A DNA stretch of 37,189 bases from an uncultured Desulfobulbaceae bacterium (GTDB lineage Bacteria; Desulfobacterota; Desulfobulbia; Desulfobulbales; Desulfobulbaceae): NCBI GenBank assembly GCA_945787305.1, contig CALZIH010000001.1:1-37189 (forward strand). Direction: 5' to 3'. Every line of letters begins with the position of its first letter. Position 1 is the stretch's first letter. Positions 1 to 9,459 of this stretch are shown in pieces. Made by a program: the position numbers and the translations under genes. The notes under the pieces are model-generated. The model was not told where the DNA came from and did no database searches. It saw nothing but the letters and a program-made list of their open reading frames with translations.

Positions 1-99
1 CTGTTTATGGGCTATTACCTGCTCAGTGGCTGGAGCTCAGGCAATGAGTTCCAGGAAAAAATGAGCGCCCATCAGGAAAAATTTTCCCAGAGCAAATAA
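1..99 (+). CDS. C-terminal fragment of a small membrane protein, possibly a CcoP/FixP N-terminal-domain-like cbb3 oxidase subunit (5' end outside window)
   Basis: Frame 1 reads ...LFMGYYLLSGWSSGNEFQEKMSAHQEKFSQSK*, stop TAA at 97-99; followed by the ccoGHIS cluster. Confidence 0.5.
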   Translation: MFMGYYLLSGWSSGNEFQEKMSAHQEKFSQSK

Positions 100-166
100 G
101 ACAACTCATAGCCGGTTTATAATATTATTTGCTCTAATTCAGAATATGGAGCGTAACATGTCTGTA

Positions 167-196
167 GTCGGTGGCGAGGCATTTTGCGGTACCGAT
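167..196 (+). repeat. Dispersed hairpin element, copy 1
   Basis: gtcggtggcgaggcattttgcggtaccgat: TCGGT/ACCGA arms, same 5' arm as copies at 2085 and 13633(-). Confidence 0.6.
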
Positions 197-279
197 AAGT
201 AAGGCGTTGTGTAACCAATTGCAAGAGAAGGGAATTCTTCATATTGCTCTGCTCTTGTCTTAACAGTTAACGGTTTGGT

Positions 280-311
280 ACCGGGCGGGATTCTTCTCGC
301 CCGGTTTTTTT
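280..311 (+). terminator. Rho-independent terminator-like hairpin directly abutting the ccoG start codon
   Basis: accgggcg-ggattcttct-cgcccggt (8-bp stem) followed by a T tract up to position 311; ATG at 312. Confidence 0.75.
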
Positions 312-1553
312 ATGAAACAGAATAACCGACTCCTCGGTCCGTGGCGTCGACGCCTTCAATGGGCTTTTACCTTGCTTCTCCTGGGCCTTCCCTGGTTGGA
401 GGTCAACGGAAAAAGCCTGTTGCGCATCGACATCCCTGAACTCCGCCTTTTCCTATTCGGCCAGGTTCTGCGGATTGAGGAATTGTACCTTGTCCTGCTC
501 TTCACCTTAATTTTTATTCTCGGCTTCCTTCTGGTCACCGTTGTTTTTGGCCGAGTCTGGTGTGGTTGGTTCTGCCCACAGACCACCTTGTCGGATGTTG
601 CCGAATGGATGGCCAGGCATCTTGGTCTCAAGGTGCGACACCACAAGTTACATGGTTCTCTCTGGAGCAAAGTTCTGCTGCAGGGGGGCTATCTTTTGCT
701 CGCAGCTCTGGTGGCCTCCAATCTCCTCTGGTACTTCATCCCACCGAGACTGTATTTTGTTCGTCTCTTCGCCTTTGATTTACACTATGCCAGCTGGATC
801 ACCCTTGGCGTAACCGGCCTGATTGTTTACCTTGATCTAGCTCTGGTGCGGCGAATGATGTGCAGAGATTTCTGCCCTTACGGACGCTTCCAGACCGCTC
901 TTGTCGACAAGTCGACATTGACCTTGCATCTCCCGGAAACTGAATTGGAGCATTGCATAGAATGCAGTTCGTGTGTGCGCACCTGCCCGATGGGAATCGA
1001 CATCCGACACGGTTACCAGGTGGAATGCATCAACTGTGGCCGTTGTCTTGATGCCTGCCGCAAGGTAATGGAAAAACGTAACCGACCGGGACTCATTCGC
1101 TACACCTTTGGCTTGCATGGAGAGAGCGTAAAAGGGCTGCTGAATCCACGGACCCTCCTCATAGGTTTGGCAATGCTAGCTTTGCTGGTGATTTTATCCA
1201 TCGCCTTGGTCGAGCGCCCGGCTGCATCCCTTAAGGTCGCCGTATCGCATACAGTCCCATCACGAGAACTGGCAGATGGTCGAATGGGCACCTTTTTTAA
1301 TGCATGGGTAAATAATCGCAGCCAGGAGACAACGGTTTATACCCTGCATGCCCGTCAAAAAGATTCAGGCGGTGCACTTCCTCTTAAGGGGCAGGTACGG
1401 GCCGAAATGGGTGCCGGGGAGAACCGGCGCCTCGACTTCGTCTTGGTGGCGCCGAACGCAGAGCCTCTGACTGTTGAATTCGTACTGGTCGATGGAGACG
1501 GGCAAGAGTTATCGGTTGCCGAAGCATATGTTGGAATAACTCATTCAAAGTGA
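312..1553 (+). CDS. ccoG: Cytochrome c oxidase accessory protein CcoG/FixG (polyferredoxin)
   Basis: GRVWCGWFCPQTTLSDVAEW, CIECSSCVRTCPMGIDIR, CINCGRCLDAC motifs; C-terminal Ig-like domain. Confidence 0.95.
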   Translation: MKQNNRLLGPWRRRLQWAFTLLLLGLPWLEVNGKSLLRIDIPELRLFLFGQVLRIEELYLVLLFTLIFILGFLLVTVVFGRVWCGWFCPQTTLSDVAEWMARHLGLKVRHHKLHGSLWSKVLLQGGYLLLAALVASNLLWYFIPPRLYFVRLFAFDLHYASWITLGVTGLIVYLDLALVRRMMCRDFCPYGRFQTALVDKSTLTLHLPETELEHCIECSSCVRTCPMGIDIRHGYQVECINCGRCLDACRKVMEKRNRPGLIRYTFGLHGESVKGLLNPRTLLIGLAMLALLVILSIALVERPAASLKVAVSHTVPSRELADGRMGTFFNAWVNNRSQETTVYTLHARQKDSGGALPLKGQVRAEMGAGENRRLDFVLVAPNAEPLTVEFVLVDGDGQELSVAEAYVGITHSK

Positions 1554-1557
1554 CAGT

Positions 1558-2019
1558 ATGACTGAACCCAGAAAAAAGAATGTCTACCCGCTAATGATAC
1601 TGCTGATGATCGGCGGGTTTATCCTTTTCTTAGCCTGGTCTGCATTTCAGGCCGCCGGCCTTGGCAGCAAAGTCACCGATCCCGACTATTACAGCAAGGG
1701 GTTGAAATACAATACCACACAGGTTGAGAAACGGGCAGCAGAGGTCCTTGGCTGGAACGTTGAGACCCGGCTCAAGGGACGTAAGCTTGAAATTCGTCTC
1801 ACTGACCAGAAGGGTGAGGACGTTACAGGTGCGGGCGGTTCGCTCTATCTGGCAATTCCCGGTACAGCTGAGAATATTCACCTGCCCCTGCAGGAGGTCA
1901 CTTCCGGCCTATACAAGGTCAGTTTCAAGGACAACATTAGCGGCTCTATCCAGGCTCGTCTTGAACTGGAGCGGGAAGGCGCGCGGCTTTATCGGTTGTT
2001 GTTGCTCAACCTTGATTGA
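1558..2019 (+). CDS. ccoH: FixH/CcoH family protein
   Basis: N-terminal TM segment, DPDYYSKGLKYN motif, position between ccoG and ccoI. Confidence 0.9.
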   Translation: MTEPRKKNVYPLMILLMIGGFILFLAWSAFQAAGLGSKVTDPDYYSKGLKYNTTQVEKRAAEVLGWNVETRLKGRKLEIRLTDQKGEDVTGAGGSLYLAIPGTAENIHLPLQEVTSGLYKVSFKDNISGSIQARLELEREGARLYRLLLLNLD

Positions 2020-2084
2020 CTCTTAAGAAATTCAAAACGCCCTCTGCACAGTACTGAAATTCAATGAATGTTAACCTTTCCGCA

Positions 2085-2113
2085 GTCGGTGGCGCGGCTT
2101 TTGTGACACCGAC
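2085..2113 (+). repeat. Dispersed hairpin element, copy 2
   Basis: gtcggtggcgcggcttttgtgacaccgac with perfect GTCGGTG/CACCGAC arms; preceded by ttaacctttccgca. Confidence 0.65.
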
Positions 2114-2118
2114 AATCT

Positions 2119-4521
2119 TTGATAGCTGGAAATGACCATGATTTCCGTGATGCTTTATATCGAATGAACCTTCCAGAGACCTGCATTCACTGTCAGGGGT
2201 GCCGGGGAGCGTATGCCGTAATCACAGGAGCCGGGCTTGATGCATTCTACGAGAAGAGGGCGTGGCAAGAACCGGGAATACCTGACGGTGCCTATGCAAC
2301 GATCTACACCGATGAATACCTTGAAACCTTTACCCTTGACTGCAATGATAACAGTCGGGAAATTTCGTTTATTGTCTCGGGTATTCGATGTGCCGCCTGC
2401 ATCTGGCTTATAGAGTCCATTCTCGGTAAACAATCGGGGGTTAAGGACGCAACGGTCAATTATGGAACCCATAGGGGACGCGTCCGTTTTGATCCGGAAC
2501 ATACATCACCGGCTCTCATCTTCAAAGCTATCATCAGTTTGGGTTATGTTGTAAAGCCTTTCACCCAGGATGAAGCACGTCGTATGCAGGAACAGGAAAG
2601 CAGGGCTCTGCTCATTCGTTTTGTCACCGCCGCCTTTCTGTCCATGCAGCTCATGGGATTTTCACTGGCGCTGTATGGTGGCTATTTTAAAGGAATAGAT
2701 CCGGAGACAAAGGCGTTGATTCAGTACTTTGCCGCCCTGGTGGCTACGCCGGTGGTCTTTTTTTCCGGGGCGCCGTTTTTGCAAGGCGCTTGGCGCAGTA
2801 TCCTGAACAGGTCGCCGAACATGGATCTGTTGATAGCACTTGGCGTCTTGACGGCCTATTTTTACAGTTTTGTCGCCCTTTTTGTTGGCGGTGAGGTGTA
2901 TTTCGAAACCTCGGCAATGATTATTACCCTGATCTTGCTTGGTCGAATCTTTGAAAACGGTGCCCGCCGGAAAGCCCTTTCCGGCGTAGACAGTCTGCTC
3001 CAGCTTGCACCCGATACTGCTCATCTTGTCCAGGGAGATGAAACGATTCCGGTCCCAAGCAGCCGTTTGCAGGTTGGAGATACTATTCTGGTCCAACCGG
3101 GGGAGCGATTTCCTGTTGATGGGATACTGATGAATATGGAGACCGAAGTCGATGAATCGGTTCTCACAGGAGAAGCAGCATCGGTTCTCAGGAAGCCGGG
3201 GGAAACAGTCTGTTCAGGAGCAATGAATATTTCTACCGCCATACGGGTGGAGGTGGTACAAACTGCTGCCACCTCGTTTATGGCCCGTATTGCTCGAATG
3301 GTTGAGGAGGCGCAAAACAGGAAAGCACCGGTTCAGGGCCAGGCCGACAGGGCAGCAGGGATATTTGTCCCCTCGGTGATACTCATCGCGCTGGCAACCG
3401 GTATCTTCTGGTTTTTCTTCTCTCAAGATCCTGTTGCACCTTTTTTATATGCCGTGTCGGTTCTTGTTGTTGCCTGCCCATGCGCACTGGGTTTGGCAAC
3501 GCCCACTGCAATCCTTGTCGCAACAGGTGTTGCGGCTGAAAAAGGGATCCTTTTTCATGGAGGAGATACTCTGGAGGAAACCGCCCGTCTAACAGTTGCC
3601 GCCTTTGATAAAACTGGCACCTTGACTGAAGGTGACCCGCAGGTGGTAGCAATTGATTCAAACCAGGGTGATGAACGGTCGCTGCTGACCTTGGCGGCAA
3701 GAGTTGAAAGTGGCTCGAGTCATCCCATTGCCCGTGGAATTTTGCGAAAAGCCCGACAGGAAGGAATATACTCAGGTGGCGAGGGAGGGAAGATACTTCC
3801 AGGTAAAGGCGTGGTTTTGGAAACAGCCGAGGGCCTTCTCGCTGCTGGCAACCGTGATTTTATGAAAATAAATGAAATAGCCATGCCGGAAACCGAACCG
3901 TCCATTTTTTCCGAAGTGCATGTAGCTTTGGCCGGGAAATATCAGGGATGTGTATTTCTTGAAAATCGGTTGCGACCGGAAGCAGCCGAGGTCGTCAGAA
4001 AAATCAAACAGTTTGGCTTGCACACCCTTCTCCTTACCGGCGACCATGCACTTTCAGCTAAGCGAGTTGTGGCTGAGACAGGTATTGATCGATATACTTC
4101 CGGCATGAGCCCCCAGGGAAAAACTGATCGGATACGGGAAATGGCTCACAATGGCGAAACAGTACTGATGATCGGCGATGGTGTCAATGACGCTCCAGCC
4201 CTCTCGGAGGCGGCCGTAGGCTGTGCGATGGGGAGTGGGACCGATATTGCACTTGAAACCTCTGACCTTGTTTTAATGCGCAACAATCTTGAGCAGTTAC
4301 CCATGGCGATTGAGCTGGCAAGGAAAACAATGCGGATTATTCGTCAGAACCTGTTCTGGGCTTTCAGCTATAACTTGGTGGCAATACCTCTTGCGACCAC
4401 GGGAAAGCTCGCGCCGGTCTACGCTGCTGCGGCAATGGCTGCCAGTTCCATTCTGGTGGTTGTCAATTCTCTCCGGCTCAAAAGAATTGGCGTGGTGAAA
4501 AACTCGTCAGAGGGTAGGTAA
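2119..4521 (+). CDS. ccoI: Cu-type P1B ATPase CcoI/FixI (start may be TTG 2119 or ATG 2164)
   Basis: CIHCQGC, GIRCAACIW HMA, ACPCALGLATP, DKTGTLTEG, MIGDGVNDAPAL. Confidence 0.95.
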   Translation: MIAGNDHDFRDALYRMNLPETCIHCQGCRGAYAVITGAGLDAFYEKRAWQEPGIPDGAYATIYTDEYLETFTLDCNDNSREISFIVSGIRCAACIWLIESILGKQSGVKDATVNYGTHRGRVRFDPEHTSPALIFKAIISLGYVVKPFTQDEARRMQEQESRALLIRFVTAAFLSMQLMGFSLALYGGYFKGIDPETKALIQYFAALVATPVVFFSGAPFLQGAWRSILNRSPNMDLLIALGVLTAYFYSFVALFVGGEVYFETSAMIITLILLGRIFENGARRKALSGVDSLLQLAPDTAHLVQGDETIPVPSSRLQVGDTILVQPGERFPVDGILMNMETEVDESVLTGEAASVLRKPGETVCSGAMNISTAIRVEVVQTAATSFMARIARMVEEAQNRKAPVQGQADRAAGIFVPSVILIALATGIFWFFFSQDPVAPFLYAVSVLVVACPCALGLATPTAILVATGVAAEKGILFHGGDTLEETARLTVAAFDKTGTLTEGDPQVVAIDSNQGDERSLLTLAARVESGSSHPIARGILRKARQEGIYSGGEGGKILPGKGVVLETAEGLLAAGNRDFMKINEIAMPETEPSIFSEVHVALAGKYQGCVFLENRLRPEAAEVVRKIKQFGLHTLLLTGDHALSAKRVVAETGIDRYTSGMSPQGKTDRIREMAHNGETVLMIGDGVNDAPALSEAAVGCAMGSGTDIALETSDLVLMRNNLEQLPMAIELARKTMRIIRQNLFWAFSYNLVAIPLATTGKLAPVYAAAAMAASSILVVVNSLRLKRIGVVKNSSEGR

Positions 4522-4524
4522 ATT

Positions 4525-4695
4525 ATGCTTCAATCTACAGTCATACTCATTGTCCTGTCGCTCTTTATAGGTGTTGGGGCCTGGTTGGTCTTTCTCTGGG
4601 CGGTAAATAAAGGCGAGTTTGATGACATTGAACGTCCGAAGTACCGGATGCTTGACGATGAAGATATCCAGGATAGGGACAGTGAAGAAAAGTAA
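4525..4695 (+). CDS. ccoS: CcoS, cbb3 oxidase maturation protein (56 aa; missing from the supplied ORF track)
   Basis: MLQSTVILIVLSLFIGVGAWLVFLWAVNKGEFDDIERPKYRMLDDEDIQDRDSEEK*; single TM then GEFDD..RP/M pattern; directly after ccoI. Confidence 0.9.
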   Translation: MLQSTVILIVLSLFIGVGAWLVFLWAVNKGEFDDIERPKYRMLDDEDIQDRDSEEK

Positions 4696-4712
4696 GCATA
4701 AGGTGGTTGTTA

Positions 4713-5390
4713 ATGATTGATCCGGTTTACAGTATCGTCTTGAGCACGGCCTTTTTAGGTTCCGGGCATTGTATCGGTATGTGCGGTCCGATTGTGGCGG
4801 CTCTTTCCCTGTCGCCCCAGGCCAAAAGAAAAGGAGTCCTGTTTCACCTTTGCTATAATACCGGTCGCATTACAACCTATGTCTTCATTGGGGTTCTGGC
4901 CGGCTGGCTGGGATCACTGCTCAACAAGACGGAAACATTTTCAATGGTGTCCCACTCCATTTTGTTGCTGACAGACGTGTTTATTATTGCCCTGGGGCTG
5001 GCAACGATCGGGATATTTGAGCGAATCCGCATCATACCGCTTGAGTTTCCAGGCATTATCCGGGCAATGACCAACTCAGTTTCGCGATTACAGAAGCTTC
5101 CTGTAGTCTTTTCTGCCTTCCCGATCGGCTTGATAATGGGTTTTTTACCCTGCGGATTCCTCTACGCGATTGCCCTTGCCGCTGCAGGAAGAGGATCTCC
5201 GTCAAAGGGCGGGCTTATCATGCTGGCCTTTGGTCTCGGTACGCTTCCGGCGCTGTTTCTCTTTGGCAGCGCCGTCCACTGGCTCACAACAACGGTGAGA
5301 AGGGAAATGCTGCGCTGGGCAGGTGTATTGGTGGTATGTATGGGATGCTACAATCTGTATCAGCATATACAACTGATGGGGTCGCTTTAA
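4713..5390 (+). CDS. Sulfite exporter TauE/SafE-type membrane protein of cbb3 clusters (CcoS-adjacent)
   Basis: GSGHCIGMCGPIVAALS, HLCYNTGRITTYVFIG, GFLPCGFLYAIALAAA; ATG at 4713. Confidence 0.88.
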   Translation: MIDPVYSIVLSTAFLGSGHCIGMCGPIVAALSLSPQAKRKGVLFHLCYNTGRITTYVFIGVLAGWLGSLLNKTETFSMVSHSILLLTDVFIIALGLATIGIFERIRIIPLEFPGIIRAMTNSVSRLQKLPVVFSAFPIGLIMGFLPCGFLYAIALAAAGRGSPSKGGLIMLAFGLGTLPALFLFGSAVHWLTTTVRREMLRWAGVLVVCMGCYNLYQHIQLMGSL

Positions 5391-5530
5391 CAAATTGATA
5401 CCCTGTAGTTACAGGCTGCGCGGGGTGTGTGGCCAGCCAGTTCGTTGCCACTTCGTTGTTCAAGAAACAAGCGGTTGAATTCCTTAGGCACCTTGAAAGG
5501 CGGAGGCGCTTTTTCATGGGAAGTATTACG

Positions 5531-5570
5531 CGATGCTGCAACAGCTGGATTACTGGCTGGTGCAGCATCG
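5531..5570. terminator. Long hairpin between convergent genes, possible bidirectional transcription stop
   Basis: cgatgctgca...tgcagcatcg (10-bp perfect stem) extended by an inner cagc/gctg; no strong T tract. Confidence 0.5.
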
Positions 5571-5589
5571 CTTACCGGAAACTAGAGGT

Positions 5590-8146
5590 TCAGCTCACAT
5601 ATAGATCATCCAACACCGTAAACAGCTTGACTCTGGCATCTTCAAACTGTACCATTTTCGCTTTCGCCTCATCCGTCCGTTCCCTGTTGTACAGGTCGAC
5701 AATTTCTCGGGCAGTGGTATGTACCTTTTCATGATGCAGGCCAAGCGTTGCATATAATGGATGAGCTGTGATTTCCGGCCCAACATTGTCATACCAGCGA
5801 CCGAATTCGCAATCGTGGTGACCCACCACTTCGGAAGCCTGCAACTTCTTCAGTCCCTGCATTACTGCTTCAAGACGTAATTTCCAGTTCAGGTGCGCCG
5901 TCTTAACCGCTCCGATGTCAAACGGCACTTTCCGGAGAGTAAACTGGAGGGCTTCTCGATCGAGCTTGCCGGCGATTGACTGTAACTCCTTTGAAAATTC
6001 GCGGACTTCGATGCTGTGAATGGCAATTTCATTGGCAGTGCCGCTTACCTTGGCAATATCCCTGGACAATTCGTCGTTCACTGTTGCGGCCTGGGCAATG
6101 TTCTGATTGACCTCCTCGATACCGGCTGCGGCCTGGGCAACATTGTCGGCTATCTCCTGGCTGGCCCCGGATTGTTCTCCAACGGCCATGGCAATACTGT
6201 CGACAACTTCACTTGTTTTGTTAATGGTAGCCGTAATGCTGTTGATGACTTTGACCGTCTCATCGGTGGACTGTTGGACGCCGTCAATGCGATCTTTTAT
6301 TTCCCTGGTTGACGCTGTAGTCTGCAGGGCCAACTCTTTAATCTCGTTGGCTACAACGGCAAAACCCTTGCCGGCTTCTCCGGCTCGAGCTGCTTCAATG
6401 GTTGCGTTGAGAGCCAGAAGATTTGTTTGATCAGCGATTTCATTGATTGTTTCGGTCACCTTGTTAATTTCCTCGGCCGATTGCCCTAGTGCAACAACAC
6501 TGTTCGACGCATTGGCAGCTTCTGGAACTCGCCTGATCGGTGTTGGATGCAATTTCACCGATGGTCGATGTCATCTCTTCGGCTGCCGTTGCAACCATGT
6601 TGACGTTGATGCTCGATTCTTCCATGGCGGCAGCGATGGCGTTCATGTTGGTGCTCATCTCTTCAGCTGCATATGTTGTAGTACTTGCCGTTTGCTGCAG
6701 GTCCTCTACGCCGGTTGCCAGCTCTTTAGAGAGTTGGCTCAGGCTATTGGAGGAAAGGTTGAGGGTTCCTGCATCTCCTTTTATCCCAAGGAACAGCCTG
6801 CCAAGTTTTTCACTCATACCGCTAAGAGAATTGGCAAGTTCCCCCACTTCACCATTGGTTTTGCTGGTAAGACGACTGGTAAAATCACCGGCTGCAACAG
6901 TTTCTGCAAAGGAGACGGAATCCTTTATTCCGTTGACGATGAAATAATTGCTAAAAAACCGTACTGCAAAGACAAGGAAAAAGAAGACGACTGTTCCCCC
7001 CATTAAGGCATTAAAAAAGAGCTTGTAGGTGGTGGAGGCAATCTGTTCGGCTTTGGCGGCAGCAGCGGTATCAATAGAATCGATATATACTCCTGTTCCC
7101 AAAATCCAGCCAAGGGGTTCAAAGTAGCGCACGTAAGAGAGCTTGGGCTGTTCCTTGCTTAAACCGTCCGGTGTCGGTTTCGGCCAGTGGTAATCAACAA
7201 ATCCTTCGCCGCTTTTTTCACTGACCTCAACAATTGCCTGGAACAGGTTCTGCTCTTTTCCCATTGCACAATCGTATTTCTTGTCGTCCAGCACCTTGCC
7301 TTCGAGTTCCGGGGCGGTGGGGTGCATTATCATTGTTGGGTATGGTGTTCCTATATCGTTGATCCAGAAATACCCCTTATCGTTGTTATAACGCATTGTT
7401 GCAATATCATGTTTGGATTTTTCCACCGCCTCTGTCAATGCGTCATCTACATAGATTCCTGTGCCAATTATCCAGTCCCATCCTGGGATTAAACGCACAT
7501 AGGAGAGCTTGGGCTGCTCCTTGGTCAAACCGTCCGGTGTCGGTTTCGGCCAGTCGTAATCAACAAATCCCTCGCCGTTTTTTTCACTGACCTCAACCAT
7601 TGCCTGGAACAGGTTTTGCTTTTTTCCCATTGCACAATCATATTTCTTGTCGTCCAGTACCTTACCGTTTAGTGCGGGAACGGTGGCATGCATTACCATT
7701 TTCGGGAATGGCTTGCCGGTATCGTTAATCCAGACATAGCCGGTGCCGTTACTGTAACGCAACTCGCCAATAGCATTGGCGGAACGGGTCCTGGCTTCCT
7801 CCTCGGTGATAGTCCCCTTGAGGGCAAGTTCCCTATTTTTTTCTATGATACTCTGGGCCAGGTCAATGATATTCACCAGGACTGGTCCATATTGCTTTTC
7901 CAGCCACTGTTTATCCTGGCTGTTATTGTAATTGGTCTCTAGGGCTTGATAGGCGATATCTAAATAATTTTTCAGATTTTGCTCGACCTGGATATGTTGT
8001 TCCTTTTTAAAGGTGCTCAGGGAGACTTGTCTGTCTTTTGAAATAATGATATATTGAACAGTTCCAACTGCCAGTGAAAATATAGTCAGCGCCGTGCAAA
8101 TCATGATAAAGAGTTTCGTTTGCAGTTTCATTTTCTTTCCTTGCAA
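5590..8146 (-). pseudogene. Methyl-accepting chemotaxis protein, double Cache_2 sensor + MCP signalling domain + C-terminal CZB zinc-binding domain, interrupted by an apparent frameshift near 6525-6540
   Basis: ORF 6464-8146(-) ends ...[13 protein letters not shown] then loses homology; ORF 5590-6558(-) resumes at [61 protein letters not shown] HxxW..CxFGRWY..HPLY..H..H. Confidence 0.85.
7141..7666 (-). repeat. Intragenic tandem duplication, Cache_2 units of about 366 nt period
   Basis: 7141-7300 and 7507-7666 are nearly identical (about a dozen mismatches in 160 nt by eye). Confidence 0.85.
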
Positions 8147-8385
8147 AGTTTATTTGATTCTAAACGGTGATATGTATTTCTCTAGTGGCTTGAGAAAAGG
8201 TTGCCACATCTAAAACATCTTTCAAATCAACAGTTGTACACCATGATCACGGTATGTTTTCATGGCATGCGGTACAGAAAACTGTGATTTACAGTGGCCT
8301 TGTCGTCGGTTTGCCAACATCAACAATTTTCGATAAAACCACCCTGGAGTACACACTCCTTGTGTATGTTCTGTTCTGGTCCATA

Positions 8386-9459
8386 TTAATCATCAGGGTC
8401 ACGAAACCGTTCCCTGACATGTAAAACATCTTCCATGTTGGCCAGGAAAATATTGACAAGTTCCGGGTCAAAATGATTTCCTTTACCCTGGCGAAGGATT
8501 TCCACCGCCGAAACAACCGACATGGCCTCCTTGTATACACGTCTGCTTGTCAGGGCATCAAAGACATCCGCCACCGAAGCAATTCTGGCCTCTATAGGAA
8601 TTTTCTCTCCGATAAGGCCATCGGGATAACCGCTGCCGTCATATTTTTCATGGTGCCCACGGGCAATAACCGCCCCGACTTGTAACAAGGCGGCCTTTGA
8701 ATCGGAAAGAATACGATACCCAAAAAGAGGGTGCTCCTTCATGAGGGCAAATTCATTGGGGGTTAGACGCCCTGGCTTAAGTAAAATTGCGTCGGATATG
8801 CCTATTTTTCCTACATCATGCAGCTGACTCGCCAGGCGAATCAACTCGGATTGTTTTTTTTCATAACCCAATCCCTTGGCGATAATCATGCAATAATGAC
8901 TCATGCGCAACGTATGTTGAGCGGTCTCGTCATCACGAAATTCTGCGGCCTTGGCAAGGCGCAGGACCGTTTGTTCGCTGGCAACCGCCAGTTCCTGTTT
9001 GGCCTCCTCCAGTTTCAGCGTACGATGCAGAACAAGCTCTTCAAGCTTTTCATTCTGTTCCTTATTGGCCAGTTCAAGATAGCGCCACCTGAGAGCGTTA
9101 AAAACATTTATCAACAGTTCGTTACAACTCACCGGCTTAATCACATAGGCATAGGCACCCATTTCCAGCGCCTGTACCGCAACCTTACGATCATCAATGG
9201 CCGACGCCATGATCACGGCCAAGTCCTCATACTGCCTACGAATCTCTCGTAACAAATCGATACCAGTGATCCCCGGCATGTTGACATCTGTAACCACGAG
9301 AGAAAAAGGTTCCTGTTGCAGCAGTTCCAAGGCCTCTTCACCACCGGCGGCCGTCTGGCAGGAGAAGTTTTCATTCTCAAGAAAGAGACTGAAAACATGT
9401 CGCACATTGGGCTCATCGTCTACTATCAGAATGTTATGTTCGGCTGTCTGGAGGGCCAC
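8386..9459 (-). CDS. Response regulator with HD-GYP phosphodiesterase output (RpfG-like)
   Basis: ILIVDDEPNVRHV..VVTDVNMPGITGIDLL..KP receiver; LASQLHDVGKIG and HHEKYDGSGYPDGL HD-GYP motifs. Confidence 0.95.
   Translation of the reverse strand: MALQTAEHNILIVDDEPNVRHVFSLFLENENFSCQTAAGGEEALELLQQEPFSLVVTDVNMPGITGIDLLREIRRQYEDLAVIMASAIDDRKVAVQALEMGAYAYVIKPVSCNELLINVFNALRWRYLELANKEQNEKLEELVLHRTLKLEEAKQELAVASEQTVLRLAKAAEFRDDETAQHTLRMSHYCMIIAKGLGYEKKQSELIRLASQLHDVGKIGISDAILLKPGRLTPNEFALMKEHPLFGYRILSDSKAALLQVGAVIARGHHEKYDGSGYPDGLIGEKIPIEARIASVADVFDALTSRRVYKEAMSVVSAVEILRQGKGNHFDPELVNIFLANMEDVLHVRERFRDPDD

Noticed and set aside
150-200. Dispersed hairpin as a c-di-GMP (GEMM) or cobalamin riboswitch
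   Set aside because: The known conserved cores of those riboswitches are not present; only the short hairpin is shared.
6443-7006. 187-aa plus-strand ORF antisense to the chemoreceptor
   Set aside because: Antisense shadow of a conserved coding region; composition explained by the MCP on the minus strand.
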